DNA of 19,823 nucleotides from an uncultured Collinsella sp. (GTDB lineage: Bacteria > Actinomycetota > Coriobacteriia > Coriobacteriales > Coriobacteriaceae): NCBI GenBank assembly GCA_900541795.1, contig UQLC01000030.1, positions 1-19,823 of the forward strand, read 5' to 3'. Positions 16,124-19,823 of the stretch are shown here, piece after piece (within the stretch, counting starts at the first letter, position 1; each line of letters opens with the position of its first letter). The notes beneath the pieces are model-generated. The model was not told where the DNA came from. It saw nothing but the letters and a program-made list of their open reading frames with translations, and did no database searches. The position numbers were made by a program, and so were the translations under genes.

Positions 16124-16450
16124 ATGGACGATCAGGGAACCGAGATGGTTTCGTTTCAGCTGGTCGCTGCAGCGGGAGAGGCACGCAGCCTTGCCTTCGA
16201 AGCCCTTGAAAAGGCAAAAGCGGGGGATTTTGACGCCGCCGCCAAACTCATGAAGCAGTCAAAGGATGCGGGAATCAAGGCTCACCACATCCAAACGCAG
16301 CTGCTTTCGACTGAGGCAGCGGGCGAGCATCTGTCGGTGGATGTGTTGCTGGTCCATGCTCAGGACCACCTCATGTGCTCCATGCTTGCTCAGGAGCTCG
16401 TGCAGGAGCTGATCTGCCTGTATGAGTGCACTGCAACCAAGAACGCCTAG
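16124..16450 (+). CDS. PTS lactose/cellobiose-family IIA component
   Basis: A 108-residue IIA protein of the lactose/N,N'-diacetylchitobiose/cellobiose family, normally a helical trimer. It accepts phosphate from HPr and hands it to IIB. The active site LLVHAQDHLM contains H78, matching the phosphorylated His78 of the well-studied lactose IIA, with the second family histidine at H82. The N-terminal helices (SFQLVAAAGEARSLAFEALEKA) and the following helix DFDAAAKLMKQSKDAG are typical. The ATG at 16124 is preceded by GAGAGGAGA. It is the first structural gene of the operon and is followed by IIB after 46 bases. Given the GH1 6-phospho-beta-glucosidase downstream, cellobiose or a related beta-glucoside is the likely substrate. 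Confidence 0.95.
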   Translation: MDDQGTEMVSFQLVAAAGEARSLAFEALEKAKAGDFDAAAKLMKQSKDAGIKAHHIQTQLLSTEAAGEHLSVDVLLVHAQDHLMCSMLAQELVQELICLYECTATKNA

Positions 16451-16496
16451 CGGCGTGCGGTGACTATTCAACCAATCAATGCGAAGGGAATCCCTT

Positions 16497-16790
16497 ATGA
16501 AGATCCTTCTTGTTTGCGCAGCTGGTCTGTCTACAAGCATTCTGATGAAGAAACTCGAGAAATATGCGGAGCAAAACGGCATCGAGCTCGATATCGATGC
16601 GGTGGGTATCGGCGAGTATCAGGAGACGTGCGCCAATTATGACGCGCTGCTCTTGGGGCCGCAGGTGTCCTACCAGCTCAACACCGTCAAGCAGGGGAGC
16701 GGTAAGCCGACCGCGGTCATCCCCGCACAGGACTACGGCATGGGCAACGCCGCCAACGTGCTGGCACTCGCCCAGTCGCTGTTGGGTTAG
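16497..16790 (+). CDS. PTS lactose/cellobiose-family IIB component
   Basis: A 97-residue cytoplasmic IIB of the cellobiose family. It opens with MKILLVCAAGLSTSILM, with the phosphorylated cysteine at C7 and the following phosphate-binding loop. LLLGPQVSYQL and the C-terminal DYGMGNAANVLALAQSLL are also typical. The ATG at 16497 is chosen over one at 16479 because the family begins at MKI and because AAGGG lies upstream. That SD sits in the tight palindrome AAGGGA-A-TCCCTT (16484-16496) directly before the ATG, so its accessibility may be tuned. IIC starts 9 bases after the stop. Transfers phosphate from IIA to the incoming sugar in IIC. Confidence 0.95.
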   Translation: MKILLVCAAGLSTSILMKKLEKYAEQNGIELDIDAVGIGEYQETCANYDALLLGPQVSYQLNTVKQGSGKPTAVIPAQDYGMGNAANVLALAQSLLG

Positions 16791-16799
16791 GAGGCGACC

Positions 16800-18149
16800 A
16801 TGGAGAAGTTCATGACCCTGCTTCAGGAAAAACTGACCCCTATCGCCAATTTCTGCGGCACCGAGCGCCACTTTGCCTCCATGCAAAAGGGCTTTATGAG
16901 CGCGATCAGCTTCATCTTGGTATCTGCCGTCTTTATGATCCTCGCCAACCCGCCGGTCACGGCCGACCTGGTGGCGCAGGGCGGGTTCTGGTCCGTCTTT
17001 GGCCCTTGGCTCGATTTTGCGACGGCCAATAAGCTCGCGCTGCTCATCCCCTTCAATATGACGATGGGCATACTGTCGGTGATCGTGACGTTCGCAATCG
17101 CCTATAACCTGGCGGGCACCTACAAGATGCCCAAGCTTAACGCCGGCATGACCTCGCTGGTGATGTTCCTGATCGCCGCGGCGCCGTCGTCCTACTACCA
17201 GCTTGCTGACGAGTCCGTGCTCCAGGCGGTCCCCTGCACCTATCTGGGTGCGCAGGGCCTGTTTACCGCCATCATCGCTGCCTTGGTCTCCGTCGAGGTC
17301 ACGCGCTTCTGCCAGACCAAGGGCATCACCATCAAGATGCCCGATGGCGTGCCGCCGTTTTTGTCCGAAACCTTTGGCGCCATCGTACCTATGCTCGCCA
17401 ACATCCTCATCTTCTTTGGCGGCAACCTGCTGATCCAGATGATCGATCCCGCGCTGTCCATCCCCTCGGTTATCGAGAAGCTGCTCGCTGCCCCGCTTTC
17501 CGTCGCAGTTGACTCTGTGCCCGGCGCACTGCTTATCTGCTTCATGACGCTGCTGTTTTGGTGCTTTGGCGTCCACGGCAACATGATCGTAATGCCCATC
17601 ACCGCCCCGGTCTCGCTTGCCGCCTTTGCCGCCAACGCCTCGCTCTATGCTGCCGGGCAGCCGCTTGAGTTCCACCCGGTGCTCATGTCGTTGGCCATCA
17701 ACCTCATCGGCGGCACGGGTAATACGTTCTCTTTTGTGGCGCTCTGCGCGTTTAGGGCAAAGTCGCAGCAGCTCAAGGCATTTGGCAGGGCATCGATCGT
17801 GCCGAGCTTCTTCCGTATCTCCGAGCCCGCGATCTTCGGCGCGCCCATCATCTTCAACCCGATCCTCATGATTCCGTTTGTGCTAGGCGGCATGATCTCG
17901 GCCCTGCTGTATTGGGGTGCGGTCTCACTGGGTCTTGTCTCTAACTTCTACATCTTGGTGAGCGGCACGTTCCCCATCTTCGTTCAGGGCTTTGTCCAGT
18001 GCCTCGACCCGCGCATCTGGGTGTTTACGATCGTTTTGATCGTGGTCATGGCTGTGGTCTGGTACCCGTTCTTTAAGGTGTACGATAACCAGCTCCTGGC
18101 TCAGGAGCAGGAGAACGCCGCGGCAGCTTCTGCCGAGGATGCTGAGTAG
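16800..18149 (+). CDS. PTS cellobiose-family IIC permease
   Basis: A 449-residue integral membrane permease of the lactose/cellobiose IIC family, usual length 430-450. About ten hydrophobic segments are visible, starting with MQKGFMSAISFILVSAVFMI near residue 29. Family signatures include CFGVHGNMIV, INLIGGTGNTFSFV and EPAIFGAPIIFNPILMIPF, the last containing the conserved glutamate of the sugar-binding site. The C-terminus is a short charged Ala/Glu-rich tail. GGAGG at 16790-16794 overlaps the last base of the IIB stop and sets the ATG at 16800. The GH1 gene begins one base after the stop (18147-18149), so the genes are tightly coupled. It imports a beta-linked disaccharide and releases it 6-phosphorylated inside the cell. 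Confidence 0.96.
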   Translation: MEKFMTLLQEKLTPIANFCGTERHFASMQKGFMSAISFILVSAVFMILANPPVTADLVAQGGFWSVFGPWLDFATANKLALLIPFNMTMGILSVIVTFAIAYNLAGTYKMPKLNAGMTSLVMFLIAAAPSSYYQLADESVLQAVPCTYLGAQGLFTAIIAALVSVEVTRFCQTKGITIKMPDGVPPFLSETFGAIVPMLANILIFFGGNLLIQMIDPALSIPSVIEKLLAAPLSVAVDSVPGALLICFMTLLFWCFGVHGNMIVMPITAPVSLAAFAANASLYAAGQPLEFHPVLMSLAINLIGGTGNTFSFVALCAFRAKSQQLKAFGRASIVPSFFRISEPAIFGAPIIFNPILMIPFVLGGMISALLYWGAVSLGLVSNFYILVSGTFPIFVQGFVQCLDPRIWVFTIVLIVVMAVVWYPFFKVYDNQLLAQEQENAAAASAEDAE

Positions 18150-18150
18150 C

Positions 18151-19605
18151 ATGAGTTACTTTGACAGAACGTCTGCCGCCGGTATGCCCGAGGGCTTTTT
18201 GTGGGGTGGTGCCCTCGCCGCCAACCAGGCCGAAGGGGGCTGGAACGAGGGCGGCCGCGGCATGTCGCACTCCGACCTGATCCCACAGGGTTCCGACCGC
18301 TGGGATGTAATGTTTGGCAGGCAAAAGCCCGTGGACGATCCGGACAGGCTGTATCCATGCCGCTGGGGCAACGACTTCTTCCATCATTGGCACGAGGATG
18401 TCGAGCTCTTTGCCGAGATGGGCTTTAAGTGCCTGCGTCTTTCAATTTGCTGGAGCCGTATTTTTCCCACAGGGATGGAGGCCGAGCCCAACGGCGAGGG
18501 CTTGGAGTTTTACCGTCAGGTATTCGAGGCGCTGCGCGAGCATGGAATCGAGCCGCTTGTGACGCTGTCGCACTACGACTATCCGTTGGCTCTGGTCGAG
18601 CGCTATGGTGGCTGGCAAAGCCGAGAGATGATCGAGCGGTATGCGCACTACGTCGAGACCGTCGGACGCGCGTACCAGGGCCTCGTGCGTTATTGGCTTA
18701 CGTTCAACGAGATCAACAGCGTGGCGCTGTCCTATCTCAACGCGGGTGTCACGCTCGAGGATGAGCGTGACCGTGCAGCCGTGACTGCGGCGTTCTCGCA
18801 CCATATGTTTATGGCGAGCGCTCGCGCTGTCGAGATTCTGCACAAGATCGATCCCGCAAACAAGGTGGGTTGCATGGTCGCTGCCGGTGCGACCTATCCG
18901 TACCGTTGTGCGCCCGAGGACGTATGGCTTGCGTATGAGGAGGACCGCGGCCGCTACTTCTACACAGACGTGATGGCTGCGGGCGCCTATCCTGCTTGGA
19001 AGCTGCGTGCACTCGAGAAAGAGGGTGTTCACGTGCCCTTTGAGCCGGGCGATACGGAGTATCTGGCAGAGCATACGGTCGACTTCATCTCGTTCTCGTA
19101 CTATTGCTCGCGCTTGGTGTGCGCCGATGATCAGGTGATCGCCGAGAAGGCGGAGGGCAACGTGTTCCCGACGCTGCGCAATCCGTACCTCAAGGATAAA
19201 GAGACTGCCTGGAAATGGCAGATCGATGCGCTGGGTTTGCGCGTGACGCTTGCCGGCTACCACGATCGTTACCATCTTCCGCTCTTTATCGCTGAGAACG
19301 GTGTGGGCGGACTCGATGCGCTGGAAGACGGCAAAGTCCACGATGCGTATCATATTGATTACCTGCGAAGGCATATTCTTGCACTGCGCGATGCAATTGT
19401 CGAGGACGGTGTTGACCTGATGGGATACACGCCGTGGGGCTGTATCGATTTGGTGTCGGCCTCGACGGGGCAGATGAAGAAGCGCTATGGCTTTGTTTAT
19501 GTTGATGCCGATGATATGGGCAAAGGCACGTTCGATCGCTACCGAAAGGACAGCTTCTGCTGGTATCAAAAGGTCATTGCATCAAATGGCGAGGACTTGA
19601 GTTAA
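18151..19605 (+). CDS. GH1 6-phospho-beta-glucosidase
   Basis: A 484-residue glycoside hydrolase family 1 enzyme. It would hydrolyse phosphorylated cellobiose or aryl-beta-glucosides from the PTS to glucose 6-phosphate and glucose (or aglycone). Motifs: FLWGGALAANQAEGGW (16-31), LRLSICWSRIFPTG (95-108), the acid/base E187 in TFNEINS, the nucleophile E382 in LFIAENGVGG, and MGYTPWGCIDLVSAS (424-438) followed by TGQMKKRYGFVYVD, the basic-Tyr motif that binds the 6-phosphate group and separates these from plain beta-glucosidases. The start at 18151 follows the IIC stop by one base, with GAGGA at 18135-18139 as a somewhat distant SD; an in-frame ATG at 18139 has no SD. No signal peptide, as expected for a cytoplasmic enzyme. 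A terminator follows. Confidence 0.96.
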   Translation: MSYFDRTSAAGMPEGFLWGGALAANQAEGGWNEGGRGMSHSDLIPQGSDRWDVMFGRQKPVDDPDRLYPCRWGNDFFHHWHEDVELFAEMGFKCLRLSICWSRIFPTGMEAEPNGEGLEFYRQVFEALREHGIEPLVTLSHYDYPLALVERYGGWQSREMIERYAHYVETVGRAYQGLVRYWLTFNEINSVALSYLNAGVTLEDERDRAAVTAAFSHHMFMASARAVEILHKIDPANKVGCMVAAGATYPYRCAPEDVWLAYEEDRGRYFYTDVMAAGAYPAWKLRALEKEGVHVPFEPGDTEYLAEHTVDFISFSYYCSRLVCADDQVIAEKAEGNVFPTLRNPYLKDKETAWKWQIDALGLRVTLAGYHDRYHLPLFIAENGVGGLDALEDGKVHDAYHIDYLRRHILALRDAIVEDGVDLMGYTPWGCIDLVSASTGQMKKRYGFVYVDADDMGKGTFDRYRKDSFCWYQKVIASNGEDLS

Positions 19606-19621
19606 CCCTTGCAAGCCTGCT

Positions 19622-19655
19622 GCCCCCGCGGCCCGTTTCGGCCGCGGGGGCTTTT
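19622..19655 (+). terminator. Intrinsic terminator of the PTS operon
   Basis: GCCCCCGCGGCC (19622-19633) pairs perfectly with GGCCGCGGGGGC (19640-19651) around a 6-base loop, followed by TTTT. It lies 17 bases after the GH1 stop. Confidence 0.95.
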
Positions 19656-19696
19656 GCTATTTACCTAGTCCCCGATGAGACCCTCATTCTGTGGGT

Positions 19697-19782
19697 AGTC
19701 ATTGGGGACGTTCTTAAACGACTAGTCATTTAAGTCTGTCCCCAATGACTGCGGAAACCCGGCACCTGGGGACGTTCCTTTT
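19697..19782. repeat. REP-like repeat copy C
   Basis: AGTCATTGGGGAC (19697-19709) pairs perfectly with GTCCCCAATGACT (19738-19750). It is followed by CCCGGCACCTGGGGACGTTCC-type sequence (19758-19782) like copies A and B. It equals copy B with about 25 internal bases missing. No gene is seen from 19606 to the window end. Confidence 0.85.
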
Positions 19783-19823
19783 AATATGAGCAGGACATTG
19801 TCAAGAGGCAAAATCGGGCCTGG

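Overview
The window is GC-rich and reads as chromosomal DNA of a strictly anaerobic, fermentative actinobacterium of the Coriobacteriia, most likely Collinsella or a close relative. This is an inference from protein families, GC-rich codon use, a large pyruvate:ferredoxin oxidoreductase, a cellobiose-type PTS operon and dispersed GGGGACGTTCC-type repeats. No rRNA or tRNA gene, CRISPR array, insertion sequence or phage gene was found.

Layout. (1) 1-1277: a regulatory-looking leader, then the housekeeping pair ybaB (nucleoid-associated protein) and recR (recombination mediator). (2) 1278-5202: a compact plus-strand operon with a membrane-anchored protein on a Gly/Ser-rich linker, a Ser/Thr protein kinase with a multi-helix membrane domain, and an FHA-domain protein. 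The first gene is interrupted by an in-frame TGA inside its linker, while its downstream half stays open in the same frame and overlaps the kinase start by ATGA. This is the most unusual locus here. (3) 5203-9330: nifJ with a long leader, a perfect 16-bp palindrome before its start, and a 125-bp nested palindrome containing its terminator. (4) 9331-11040: a lower-GC, minus-strand AAA/DUF4143 ATPase preceded by three direct repeats at 33-34-bp spacing. (5) 11041-12110: a minus-strand two-gene operon (DUF3830-like protein and an unrecognised protein), divergent from (6) arcC, a carbamate kinase without other arginine deiminase genes nearby. (7) 14109-19605: a complete beta-glucoside uptake locus with a LicR-type PRD regulator, PTS IIA, IIB and IIC, and a GH1 6-phospho-beta-glucosidase, closed by a strong terminator.

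How the genes work together. The PTS proteins would import and phosphorylate cellobiose-like sugars, the GH1 enzyme would split the phosphorylated disaccharide, glycolysis would deliver pyruvate, and NifJ would oxidise it to acetyl-CoA, CO2 and reduced ferredoxin. ArcC would make ATP from carbamoyl phosphate. The kinase/FHA/membrane-protein operon is a likely phospho-signalling unit with no recognisable target in the window.

Related REP-like repeats at 5204-5251, 13803-13936 and 19697-19782 lie just after gene ends or terminators; two share an almost identical 20-base tail after the terminator T-tract.
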